From Mya arenaria (taxonomy: Eukaryota > Mollusca > Bivalvia > Myida > Myidae): a DNA stretch of 64,000 bases. The notes under the pieces are model-generated. The model worked only from the letters and a program-made list of their open reading frames with translations, had not been told where the DNA came from and did not search any database. Shown here in pieces: positions 25,101 through 33,929 of this stretch. Location: the NCBI RefSeq assembly GCF_026914265.1, contig NC_069128.1, positions 32,046,460 to 32,110,459 on the forward strand, in the 5' to 3' direction. The first letter of the stretch is position 1, and the number at the start of each line of letters is the position of its first letter. The position numbers and the translations under genes were made by a program.

Positions 25101-28100
25101 ATGTAGACCCATTCTTAGGTTATTCAATACCAACCCTTTTTCTATTAATAATATTAAGTCAATCGAAGGAAGGATATTAGACTTATAAGGGAAAATCCCT
25201 AAATCCCAAAATTTACCTTAAAACTTTAACCAGACGCCGACGCTGGGACGAGTAGTATAGCCCTCCTTATTCTTTAACATTGATTATAAGAATGGTGCCC
25301 TCAAAAAAAATCATGACTATCATTTATCAAGACAAACTGAACTTTAATATAAAAGGCCTCATAAAAGTTTATTATAAGACTCTTACTTGGGGCTTGTTGC
25401 ACAACCAAATCTGCAACACTGGCAGCATCTTCCACAGGCTCTATCACTGAAAATAAGATTTGTTTCCCTATTAATGGTTCTTATAGCTACAAAACATCAT
25501 GCAATACAGTGTAAACTAGATTGTGCCATGTTAAATGTTTTTTTACATTGTTTCCATTATATCATTTTACTTCCATTATGGGAATTATTATGTTAAAAGG
25601 TAACATCTATGATTGAAGCAGTTGCACATTACCATTATTTTAACAGGATAAAAAAATGGCTGAAACATATAATTCAATTAACTGATACATTCAGCAATTC
25701 TTCAAAGGGGTACCTCCAGATTCTATCCCGCCTGGGATCCCTATGAGTTGGGGCTTGTCCTTCAGAAATTCAAGGACAATTTCCTCTGCCAGTGTTATCT
25801 TGCCAACTGGACCGCCACCAGTGGCCATGTTTTCGTTATACTTTTTCTTGGCTAAAAGAATAATGGATTCTTTATGCTGATGTTTAAATACATAAATAAT
25901 TGATTGTAAAGCTTTATTGAATTTCCACCATGATATAATTCAAAGATTTTTACTCTAAGACTTTGCACATATGAAGTGTTTTGATTAGATAATAATGTAT
26001 TATTAATTATGAAAATCTGTATAATATACCAGTGATAAGTATCAAAACATTTATTACATTATACCTCTACTTTTCACATTCTGGAACAATTTCTTAACCT
26101 CTGCAGGTGTCCGCTTTACATTGCTTGATCTGCAATTGAAATGGCCACCCTTCAGATTAATCAATTTTTTTTATAATGAACAGGAAATATTTTACAAGTA
26201 ATTAAAATAATATAAATAAATTGATTCCACTTCCAACATAGATTCTATATAAATACAAGCAGTCAGAATTTCTGCAAGAAAATACTTTCCCAGAAGAGAA
26301 ACATATTCAAATGAGACAAATGAGGTCTTTCAAACCACCTTAAAGCAGCAGGTACATGTAATGCTGTATGCTGTTAAAATCCTATTGCTCATAAAAGAAG
26401 TTCTTTAATGCAAACTTTGTATTGATATTTATACACTCATTGCGTTAAATTTAAGATGAAAATAGCCACTGAAAGCTTAATCATTTAAGGTAACGTTTAA
26501 CCAGCTTATCTAACTTACGCATTCAAGTCATCGGCCACCTTATTCCAGGCGGCCGACTTTTCTTTGAATGTGATTCCGTCGGCAAATCCTCCGTATAACA
26601 CGTCGTACTGTTCAATCACTAGCCGCACGGCACACAGTCGCTCTTTTTCATCCCAGGTCGTCCTTTGTTTTTCTAGCGACATTTTACATCAAACACAGCC
26701 GACAGTCACTCAGGCGCTTGCATTGTACAGGTATCTGATTTTGACTACATTGGTAATATGCGTCTAGAAATTCTGAGCAAAGTTCAAGAATGATAACGCT
26801 TGAAAAAGTAAACAATGGCCGCTTAAGTTCATGCAAGTATAAATATTGCGGAATCGGACTCAGGCTCAACGTTGAGACTGAGTCAGAGACTGTTTGAAAT
26901 CATGTTATATTCGACAAGCTCAGCTGAGTCTGGACTTGGACTCAGGTGCTGAGACTGAGTCCAACTTTCAGACTCAGTCTTGAGACTGTTCGTAATCACG
27001 GCCCCTGAGCTCCATATCCAAGGAATCTGATGTATGGGATGGCCTCTGAAATGTCCATTAGCATGGTGTTAGCATTCTGGATCCATCTGTTGAAGACTCT
27101 CGCTAATGTTGAAGATACTCGTCTGTCATTTTTTTTCGTGGCAGAATAGAACATAAAACAATCTCAGTTTCCGGACTCGTCTCGTGGATACTATCACATA
27201 CCTCAGTGACTCTCCTTTGAAATAAGCATACATTATTAGACTATTAATAAAGCCAAGGCAAACAAGTAGTGACTTCTTCAAATAAAGCATTATAAAGTCG
27301 TAGTAACACTTTGTCATAACTTTCTTGAATCAGGCATATTTCATAACATTAAAACTTGAGGAAAAGGAGATTAAATAAAATTTCATAAATTGTTTTGTTA
27401 CTTAGTAGACAAAATGTGTGTCATAGAAATAGAGTACGCCAAAGGGAGTTTTTAAAAACTGGTACCTTGACGAAGCTTATTGAAAAGACTGCTTCGTACG
27501 TAATAGAATCAAACATATTTAATGTGTACCTATAAAACACATCCTCTCTGGCTTGAATATCATTGGAGCCAAGATGAATATAGACACATGGGTAAAACTC
27601 CTTCTTCAATGAAAGCTGCAGAACTGCCACAAATCCCTTCTTGTCATTCACAAACTTGGCTCTTACAATTGAGGTAAACTGAACAATGGTAGCTTTTGTT
27701 TTTATGTTTTCTTTAACCACGACCCCCCCCCCCCCCTTTGGGTCCAGAATACCGGTGACTTTGACTCTCGGTCCAGCAAATCCCGGGTTTAACCCCAGCC
27801 CTGTGGGGACAAACTGCTAACCCTAACCCCGGTAAGGACCATTTCTTGGGGGGGGGGGGGGCCTGGTTACAAATGACTGATGCATTAATAATATTATTTT
27901 GGTATTGGATGGTTCAAATCAATCAAGAAACATTTGATTCAATAATTAATATGGAATGGAATATGCAGTACCATATCTTGTGATATGATTGGCGCATGGA
28001 ATTTAATTGGTATTAAATAAAAAAACATTTTTCCTTTTCTTTTCACATAATACACTGTTTAAAAAGTGGTCGTGTGGAGTTCTTGTTTGTCCATATACAT

Positions 28101-29369
28101 AAAAAATTTATTCAGTTTAAATATAAACAGTAAAAAACAGTAAAAATAAAATTTATGGTCCAGTGAAACAGCCTTGAGAAGCCTTTGCACAAAATTAATC
28201 ACTGGAATGCCATGCTAGTGCAATCATGGGTTCAAGCCACACACAGGATGCACTCTTTCTCGCAGGACTACTTATATACTGATATATCAAAAGTAAAATG
28301 CAAGAATCTCTGGATCAGCCTAAAAGGTTATTGGTGGAAGGCATGAAGCGTGTGTATATGCGTGTGTGTGTGCATGTGTAAAAACCAGCTGCCCAGCTAG
28401 CCAATTGGTTAGAGGGCTGTGCTATTGTTCTGGTATTCATGTGTCCAGCCACCACACTGGGTACTTTCACTACCTCCACGGATGTCTTTATTGGTGTCAG
28501 AAAAGAAAGAACCGAGTGCCAGAATCACCCTTAAATGTAAATAGAGAGTGTTTGGATACGAAATCCTACATGTCCGGAAAGCTCAGTTGGTTCGAGCAGT
28601 TCTGGGTTGAAAGCCAACACTGCATGGACACACTTTTCCTCACAGAATACCCTTGAGATAATAGTGCTACGCTAATTCACCAGTCAATATTGTAACCATG
28701 GCCCCCAGGGTCAGGGCAATAGCCGGGACTTTGACTTTCGGTCCAGCCAACCCCGGGTAAAATCCCTGCCCTGCGGGAACGAACTGATGGTTAAACCCCG
28801 GCCAAATGCCCCCGCACCTCAGAGACTCTACATAAAGCCCAATCTCGGCTTAATTTGGCGCTATGACAAAAACACCGCAGTCACCCGGCCCTGAGGGGCC
28901 ACCTGGAAAGTAGAAACATGGCCCTTTTCACTGGCTATCCCTGGTATTCCCCCGGACCTGGGGGGGGGGGGTTACAATTTACTGGTGCATAACATAGCGT
29001 TTACAGTAATAACCATCAAATATATCAGGGCAAATTGGATACTATAAGGAATAAGGTCTTCGGGTTGATGAAATATGTCGTCTGCAAAACTGAAGGAGAC
29101 TATAAGTTGAATATTGTGGCAGATTATTTGGGTCATAATACATTCACTAACATCTTTATGCAATATTGAAGCAAAATAGTTTAAATAACATCCATTTGCC
29201 TTTTAAAAATGTGTGTACCTGATACTGGGAGGCATCGAATAGTGGACCAATTTGGAATCGCTGCTTGGATACGATGTACGTTGGAATCACCTGCCACAAG
29301 CGCACTACCAAGACATCCACTTGAATCTGCAATGGAAGAAAACACACGCTCCTCGACCTGGATGTGCAT
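16198..29369 (-). CDS. SGNH/GDSL hydrolase-like gene, at least seven exons, interrupted by an 8-kb Harbinger transposon
   Basis: Minus-strand exons: about 29369-29219 (block [11 protein letters not shown]), 27692-27530 (block [13 protein letters not shown]), 27214-27008 ([12 protein letters not shown]), 18083-17896 (block [15 protein letters not shown]), 17536-17437, 16711-16605 (Arg-rich, [10 protein letters not shown], a likely nuclear signal) and about 16279-16198 (Ser-rich end). Donor and acceptor phases agree at most joins. The catalytic Ser, the block III Asn and the block V Asp/His are all present, so an esterase-type fold is likely; the substrate is unknown. The 27.2-kb exon changes frame at an eight-A run (27130-27137 on the plus strand), either a real lesion or a homopolymer error. 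Its downstream donor has been separated from it by the Harbinger. The current allele is probably inactive or mis-spliced. Confidence 0.68.
18254..18394. repeat. Near-perfect foldback hairpin, about 63-bp arms
   Basis: The left arm (starting AAATATTGCATGCCTTCCAG) and right arm (ending CATGCAATATTTA) pair almost throughout, leaving a 13-bp loop around GAGGAGAAGCCGAG. Related GACAGTATC/GATACTGTC words recur at 18645-18695, so this is probably the end of a larger foldback element in the SGNH intron, beside the Harbinger insertion. Confidence 0.85.
18965..19100. promoter_or_regulatory. Left subterminal GAGTC/GACTC array of the Harbinger
   Basis: Dense alternating GAGTCTG and GACTCAGACTC words in both orientations up to the transposase ATG. 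The matching zone on the right is 26855-26995. Inferred to be transposase/Myb binding sites and possibly the transposase promoter. Confidence 0.6.
19128..21931 (+). CDS. Harbinger DDE transposase (HARBI1-like), five exons, 344 aa
   Basis: Exons 19128-19554, 20425-20537, 20737-20848, 21156-21252 and 21646-21931 sum to 1,035 nt, exactly 345 codons with stop, and every join keeps phase. Length matches the HARBI1 family (about 350 aa). A helix-turn-helix-like segment ([19 protein letters not shown]) lies near residues 90-110. The DDE_Tnp_4 catalytic set is complete: D152 in GAVDGTHV, D227 in LLGDSGYP, E263 in [24 protein letters not shown] is also conserved. It would cut and paste elements with GGGCCG ends once imported to the nucleus by its Myb-like partner, the known Harbinger arrangement. 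Intron 1 holds a family A MITE. All introns are GT..AG. No lesion is seen; whether it is expressed is unknown. Confidence 0.92.
19823..20126. mobile_element. MITE family A, copy nested in transposase intron 1
   Basis: TGCACCAGTCAATTGTAACC ends, TAA at 19820-19822 and 20127-20129. It inserted into the Harbinger after that element existed. Confidence 0.88.
22045..22183. repeat. MITE family B, right-half fragment
   Basis: Ends GTGAGAGTGCAGCTTTAA and contains GATCT.ATTTTTGTCAGCA and CAAGATAAAAAATAA, as in other family B copies. It lies between the two Harbinger genes. Confidence 0.7.
23193..23507. repeat. 112-bp direct duplication inside the Harbinger
   Basis: 23193-23304 and 23396-23507 are the same sequence with one visible substitution (AGATACTT versus ACATACTT). 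The near identity means a recent local duplication. It is non-coding, between the two convergent Harbinger genes. A diverged MITE C copy overlaps the right part and ends near 23650. Confidence 0.85.
23649..23922. mobile_element. MITE family B, shortened copy
   Basis: Starts TTAAAGCTGCACTGTCACAG and ends GAGAGTGCAGCTTTAA. It lies just downstream of the Myb-like gene's stop codon. Confidence 0.8.
23950..26682 (-). CDS. Harbinger Myb/SANT-like DNA-binding protein (NAIF1-like), six exons, 257 aa
   Basis: Minus-strand exons 26682-26519, 26129-26065, 25851-25714, 25446-25387, 24704-24582 and 24173-23950 sum to 774 nt (258 codons with stop) and all phases agree. The N-terminus ([40 protein letters not shown]) is a Myb/SANT-like trihelix domain. 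Then come [14 protein letters not shown] and [10 protein letters not shown], typical of Harbinger-encoded Myb proteins and of NAIF1, and a C-terminal coiled coil ([20 protein letters not shown]). In this superfamily the protein binds subterminal DNA and carries the transposase into the nucleus. It starts about 320 bp from the element's right end and runs toward the transposase gene. No lesion is visible. Confidence 0.9.
25015..25310. repeat. Dispersed repeat in a Myb-gene intron
   Basis: Starts ACAAGAGCTGTCATAAGACT and ends near GGGACGAGTAGTATAGCCCT. The layout resembles common bivalve short interspersed elements; family name not established. Confidence 0.4.
26855..26995. promoter_or_regulatory. 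Right subterminal GAGTC/GACTC array of the Harbinger
   Basis: Mirror of the left array: GGACTCAGGCTC, GAGACTGAGTC, GGACTTGGACTC and CAGACTCAGTC words crowd the last 140 bp. It lies upstream of the Myb-like gene and may include its promoter. Confidence 0.55.
27714..27884. mobile_element. MITE family A, internally deleted copy in reverse orientation
   Basis: Runs of C at the left and G at the right, ending GGTTACAAATGACTGATGCA. The left end is eroded (only AACCACG remains). It abuts the SGNH block III exon, about 20 bp upstream of its acceptor side. Confidence 0.7.
28145..28670 (+). repeat. tRNA-derived SINE cluster
   Basis: Three tRNA-like heads or pieces: GGGTTCAAGCC near 28230, AGCCAATTGGTTAGAGGGC near 28398, and AGCTCAGTTGGTTCGAGCAG with GGGTTGAAAGCC near 28580-28612. 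No cloverleaf closes fully, so these are SINE copies rather than tRNA genes. Confidence 0.5.
28676..28989. mobile_element. MITE family A, full copy in reverse orientation
   Basis: Left end TTCACCAGTCAATATTG, right end ACTGGTGCA, TAA at 28673-28675 and 28990-28992. The internal GC-rich body is reversed relative to copies 1-3. Confidence 0.85.
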
Positions 29370-29779
29370 CTCGACAGAAAAGAAAATATAAACAAATACT
29401 GCTGGTTTTTTTTAAAATAAAGTCGCGAAATCAAATGACGATTCACAATACAAGCGAAAACGCGAAAAATAATTCTAGGAACTTAATTCAGTCACAATTA
29501 TATTCAAAAAAAAGGCGCGAGTAGTATTTTGATTTAAAGTTTGGTCAGCGATGATATCTAAGCAAGCTTAAATCTCAGTTTCAATCTCAAGAAATTCGAA
29601 TCGAATCTCTCTCGTGAGCTTTCCGTGACAGAAAGCATCAGTTTCCGGGTCATTTCTCCAGAAGTGTGCGTAGATCGTAACCTTTGCAATACGTCATGTG
29701 CTATTTTAAGCATTTTCCATATATTTATGAAAAATATTAATAACTGATAACAAATTTATAACCTTGTATTTCATAGCAG
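29370..29779. other. Upstream of the SGNH gene, no further exon recognised
   Basis: No motif-bearing ORF on the minus strand. The 5' end or promoter of the SGNH gene may lie here but is not identifiable. Confidence 0.35.
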
Positions 29780-29830
29780 AAAGCGCAAAATATTAAATAA
29801 TTGGTAAATGCTAAAAGATTTACTGAAGTC

Positions 29831-31306
29831 AGGGGCGTAGCTTGGCCTACTGAAAAGTATAGGCCCACTTGGTAGGGGGGTTTGGGGAACTTCCCCCGGG
29901 ATATTTTTTTACTCCAGATCGAATATGGTGCGTTTTAGCGTATATCTGGAGCCTTTTTAGTCATCGAAATTTGCTTTATATTGCACTTCACCAAACTTTA
30001 TTGTTGTCTTGCTCATGATGTACAATAACAGAACTGAAATTCAAAACTGATTTGAAAAAGTATGTTTAGTTAACCTGTAGTGTTTACTTGAATGTTAAAA
30101 TAAGCTGTCACCCCCTTACCTTTCAGTAATTATTGCAGATTTGGACGTTTTGTATTTTTATGCCCCCTTTTGAAAAAAGTGGGGTATATTGTTTTGCACA
30201 TGTCGGTCGGTCGGTCGGTCTGTCTGTCGGTCGGTCGGAATACCAAATGGTTTCCGATCAATAACTTGAGAACGCTTTGACCGAGGGACCTCATACTTGG
30301 TATGTGTATTGGTCATCACCAGCAGATGAACCCTATTGATTTTGAGGTCAGTGGGTCAAAGGTCAAGGTCAGTGTGACCTTTACATGAAAAACGGTTTCC
30401 GATCAATAACTTGAGAACGCTTTGACCCAGGAACCTCATACTTGGTAGGTGTATTGGTCATGACCAGCAGATGAACCCTATTGATTTTGAGGTCAGTGGG
30501 TCAAAGGTCAAGGTCAGTGTGACCTTAACATGAAAAACGGTTTCCGATCAATAACTTGAGAACGCTTTGACCCAGGGACCTCATACTAGGTAGGCTTATT
30601 GGTGACCAGCAGATGAACCCTATTGATTTTGAGGTCAGTGGGTCAAAGGTCAAGGTCCACATGTCGGTCGGTCGGTCGGTCGGTCTGTCTGTCTGTCGGT
30701 CGGTCGGAATACCAAATGGTTTCCGATCAATAACTTGAGAACGCTTTGACCGAGGGACCTCATACTTGGTATGTGTATTGGTCATCACCAGCAGATGAAC
30801 CCTATTGATTTTGAGGTCAGTGGGTCAAAGGTCAAGGTCAGTGTGACCTTTACATGAAAAACGGTTTCCGATCAATAACTTGAGAACGCTTTGACCCAGG
30901 AACCTCATACTTGGTAGGTGTATTGGTCATGACCAGCAGATGAACCCTATTGATTTTGAGGTCAGTAGGTCAAAGGTCAAGGTCAGTGTGACCTTAACAT
31001 GAAAAACGGTTTCCGATCAATAACTTGAGAACGCTTTGACCCAGGGACCTCATACTAGGTAGGCTTATTGGTCATGACCAGCAGATGAACCCTATTGATT
31101 TTGAGTTCAGTGGGTCAAAGGTCAAGGTCAGTGTGACTGTAAGCTGAAAAAAGGTTTTCTGATTGTCCATATTTTATTTAAGTGTCCAAATCCTACTAAC
31201 AATTTGGCTCCCAAGGGGGCATAAATGTTTCACTAACATCTCTTGTTCATTTTTGGAAACGAAGTGTAGGCCCGGGCCTACCGTGCCTATTGGAGCTACG
31301 CCGATG
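29831..31306. mobile_element. GGGGCGTAGC-ended element inserted in MITE C
   Basis: Starts AGGGGCGTAGCTTGGCCTAC and ends GGAGCTACGCCGATG, with further inverted match in GTAGGCCCGGGCCTAC. GAAGTC repeats on both sides (29825-29830 and 31307-31312), a likely 6-bp target duplication. A related pair of ends occurs at 44825-45082. No transposase is seen. Confidence 0.65.
30157..31228. repeat. Higher-order tandem array with TATGCCCCC ends
   Basis: Inverted ends TTTTTATGCCCCCTT and AAGGGGGCATAAATG. Inside are two super-units (about 30200-30656 and 30657-31137), each a (GTCG/GTCT)n tract followed by about three units of roughly 147 bp (CCGATCAATAACTTGAGAAC start). Each unit ends in clustered AGGTCA half-sites. 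Confidence 0.85.
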
Positions 31307-31490
31307 GAAGTCTACTAAAGTCTCATAAAGTAGAAGAACCGTGTTTTATGCTCATTTTTTTCAAATTAAACCCGGTATCCTTCTTAACAACCATTGATTT
31401 CGACATTTATTCATCTGTTTTTAATATTAAAACAATATTACTAATTGAGATAAATCTTGTTTGGGAGTAAGAGTGCATCTTTAAGTTTTA

Positions 31491-33177
31491 GGGATACATT
31501 CTAGTAATGATATTCCCGTATATTGACTCTTGTACGAGTTTTAGAGAAACACTCTGGTAGAGATATCTGTGCGTATTAACTCCTAATTTAAGTTTAAGGG
31601 ATACTTACTGGTAGGGGTATCCGTGCGTATTAACACCTAATTTAAGTTTTAGTGATACTTACTGGTAGGGGTATCCGTGCGTATTGCCTCTTATTTCGAG
31701 TTTTAGAGACGCACTCTGGTAGGGACATCCCCGTGTATTAACTCTTATAACGAGTTTTAAAGATACATTGTGGTAGGGATATCCCCGTGTATTGACTCCT
31801 ATTTCGAGTTTTACGGATACATTCTAGTAGTTATATCAGTGTTTATTGACGCTTATAACGAGTTTTAGAGATACATTCTGGTAGGGATATCCACGTGTAT
31901 TGACTCTTATAACGAGTTTTAGAAATACACTCTAGTAGGGGTATAGGGCCGTATTGACTCTTATAACGAGTTTTAGAGATATCTTCTGGAAGGGATATCC
32001 CTGTGTATTAACTCTTATAACGAGTTTTAGAGATACATTCTGGTAGGGATATCTCCGTGTTTTGACACCTATTTCGAGTTATACGGATACGTTCTATTAG
32101 TTATATCCGTGTGTAATTACTCTTCCTACGAATTTAAGGGATACTTTCTGGTAAGGATATCCCTGCAATTTGACTCCTTTTCCGTGTTTTAATAATACAC
32201 TCAAGTAAGGATATTAGTGCGTATTGAGTCTAATTACGAGTGTTAGAAATGCATTTCTGGTAGGGATATCCCTGCGTATTGACTCTTTTAACGATTGTTG
32301 GAGACGCATTTCTGGTAGGGATGTCCTTGTGTATTGATCCTTATAACGATTGTTAGAAAGGCATTTCTGGTAGGGATATCCTTGCGTATTGACTCTTATA
32401 ACGATTGTAAGAAACACATTTCTGTTAGGGATATCCTTGCGTATTGACTCTTATAACGATTGTAAGAAACACATTTCTGTTAGGGATATCCCTGCGTATT
32501 GACTCTTAAAACGACTGTAAGAAACACATTTCTGGTAGGGATATCCCTACGTATTGACTCTTAAACCGACTGTAAGAAACACATTTCTGGTAGGGATAGT
32601 CTTGCGTATTGATCCTTATAACGATTTTTAGATACACATTTCTGGTAGGGATATCCTTGCGTATTAACTCTTATAACGATTGTAAGAAACACATTTCTGG
32701 TAGGGATATCCCTGCGTATTGACTCTTAAAACGACTGTAAGAAACACATTCCTGGTAGGCATATCCTTGCGTATTGACTCTTATAACGATTGTAAAAACA
32801 CATTTCTGGTAGGGATATCCTTGCGTATTGACTCTTATAACGATTGTTAGAGACATATTTCTTGTAGGGATATCCCTGCGTATTGACTCTTATAACGATT
32901 GTAAAAAACACATTTCTAGTAGGGATATCCTTGCGGATTGACTCTTATAACGATAGTTAGAGACATATTTCTGGTAGGGATATCCTTGCGTATTGACTCT
33001 TATAACGATTGTTAGAGACGCATTTCTGGTAGGGATATCCCTGTGTATTGACCCTTATAACGATTGTTAGAGACACATTTCTGGTAGGGATATCCCTGCA
33101 TTTTTACTCTAATTACCAGTTTTAGGGAAACATTCTGGTAGCTATATCCACGTTTATTGACTCTTATAATGAGTTTT
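31491..33177. repeat. 55-bp minisatellite, about 30 copies, two subfamilies
   Basis: The unit contains GGTAGGGATATCC, GCGTATTGACTCTTATAACG and a variable spacer. Units up to about 32.2 kb carry GAGTTTTAGAGATAC; later ones carry GATTGTAAGAAACAC. Units are contiguous without unique spacers. Long ORFs over it are translation of the repeat. Confidence 0.95.
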
Positions 33178-33221
33178 AGCAGTTACTCAGTCAGTCAGAT
33201 GATGATAAATATAATGCATAG
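33178..33221. repeat. 44-bp dispersed motif bordering the minisatellite
   Basis: GCAGTTACTCAGTCAGTCAG followed by ATGATGATAAATATAATGCA. The same sequence appears at 46049-46092, preceded in both places by GTTTT(A/G)G. Confidence 0.85.
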
Positions 33222-33384
33222 ATATTCTTCCGAAGTCCAAATTACATCCAAAGTACAATAGCAGATCTAGTTTATCTGAAACTGATCCTAGATAGCAATG
33301 AAAAGTGCAGCCCTGTCAACATCCCCCTCCCCCCTCATCGGTGTAAATGGCATTTTAGAGTCATTTAGATGTATATAATTATCC

Positions 33385-33785
33385 TGGAGGAAAAACTATG
33401 CACTCAGGGCATATATACACATTAATTACACATCTACTAAACCATAAATATATATTTTGCGTCGCAAGAATAAAAATTACAAAATGTCAAATTGAAGCTT
33501 TGCAGTAATGCAAAATATAACATGGCATAAGAACCCATCATATATATCTTCACTCGACCACATTTATGCCTATGTTAGTAATATTTATAGCACGTGTACA
33601 AATTGCAATTACTAATTGCACGCATGGCATATGTACGCATTAACTATACATTTACTGAACCCAAGTCATATCTAGGATATCAATATGTATTGATTTGCAA
33701 AGATACAAATTACAACATGGAGAACCAAAGCTGTACACTAATGCGATATTTAACATGGCAAATGGACGCATTACATATATATATT
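33385..33785. repeat. Two diverged tandem units of about 190-200 bp
   Basis: Both units show CATTAA.TA.ACAT.TACT, then AAATTACAA.ATG, AAGCT.T.CA.TAATGC, ATTTAACATGGC and an ACATATATAT end, at about 33385-33560 and 33570-33785. Confidence 0.55.
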
Positions 33786-33810
33786 TATATATAAATTTTA
33801 TATATATATC

Positions 33811-33929
33811 TACAGATATTAAGGTGACCATAGTATATATTAATCTAGGCATTATGGGGACCGCTGGATTAAGGCGACAAAAATTGGTCTCCTTAATATT
33901 TTCAGTCCAGATTTGATGTATTAAATGTC
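33811..33929. repeat. Dispersed 118-bp repeat, copy 1
   Basis: Starts ACAGATATTAAGGTGACCAT and ends CAGATTTGATGTATTAAATG. Nearly identical to 58399-58517. Both copies follow an AT-rich microsatellite. Confidence 0.9.

Larger units (their letters stand above)
18944..27004. mobile_element. Complete-looking autonomous PIF/Harbinger DNA transposon, 8,061 bp
   Basis: Inverted ends GGGCCGTGATTACGAAC continue as (G/A)GTCTCAAG with one mismatch in 26. CTG flanks the element at 18941-18943 and 27005-27007. Subterminal zones (about 18965-19100 and 26855-26995) are packed with GAGTC/GACTC words, likely binding sites for the Myb-like partner. Two convergent genes are inside: the DDE transposase (plus, 19128-21931) and the Myb/SANT-like protein (minus, 26682-23950), both with intact frames across all introns. 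Younger MITEs (family A in transposase intron 1, family B at 22.1 and 23.6 kb) enlarge it. The CTG target belongs to the CWG-type Harbinger group. Confidence 0.93.
29780..31488. mobile_element. MITE family C copy split by a nested element
   Basis: The left piece (29780-29830, ending TTTACTGAAGTC) and right piece (31307-31488, starting GAAGTCTACTAAAG and ending GGGAGTAAGAGTGCATC) together match the layout of other family C copies. The element at 29831-31306 sits between them. Confidence 0.65.

Noticed and set aside
28380-28640. True tRNA genes
   Set aside because: A- and B-box-like words are present but acceptor and anticodon arms do not pair; SINE heads are the better explanation.
32214-32911. 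ORFs reading TIVIRVNTQGYPYQKC repeatedly
   Set aside because: Translation of the 55-bp minisatellite. The unit length is not a multiple of three, so the frame shifts along the array.
31491-33177. CRISPR-like regular array
   Set aside because: Units are contiguous 55-bp repeats with no unique spacers, in a eukaryotic context; this is a minisatellite.
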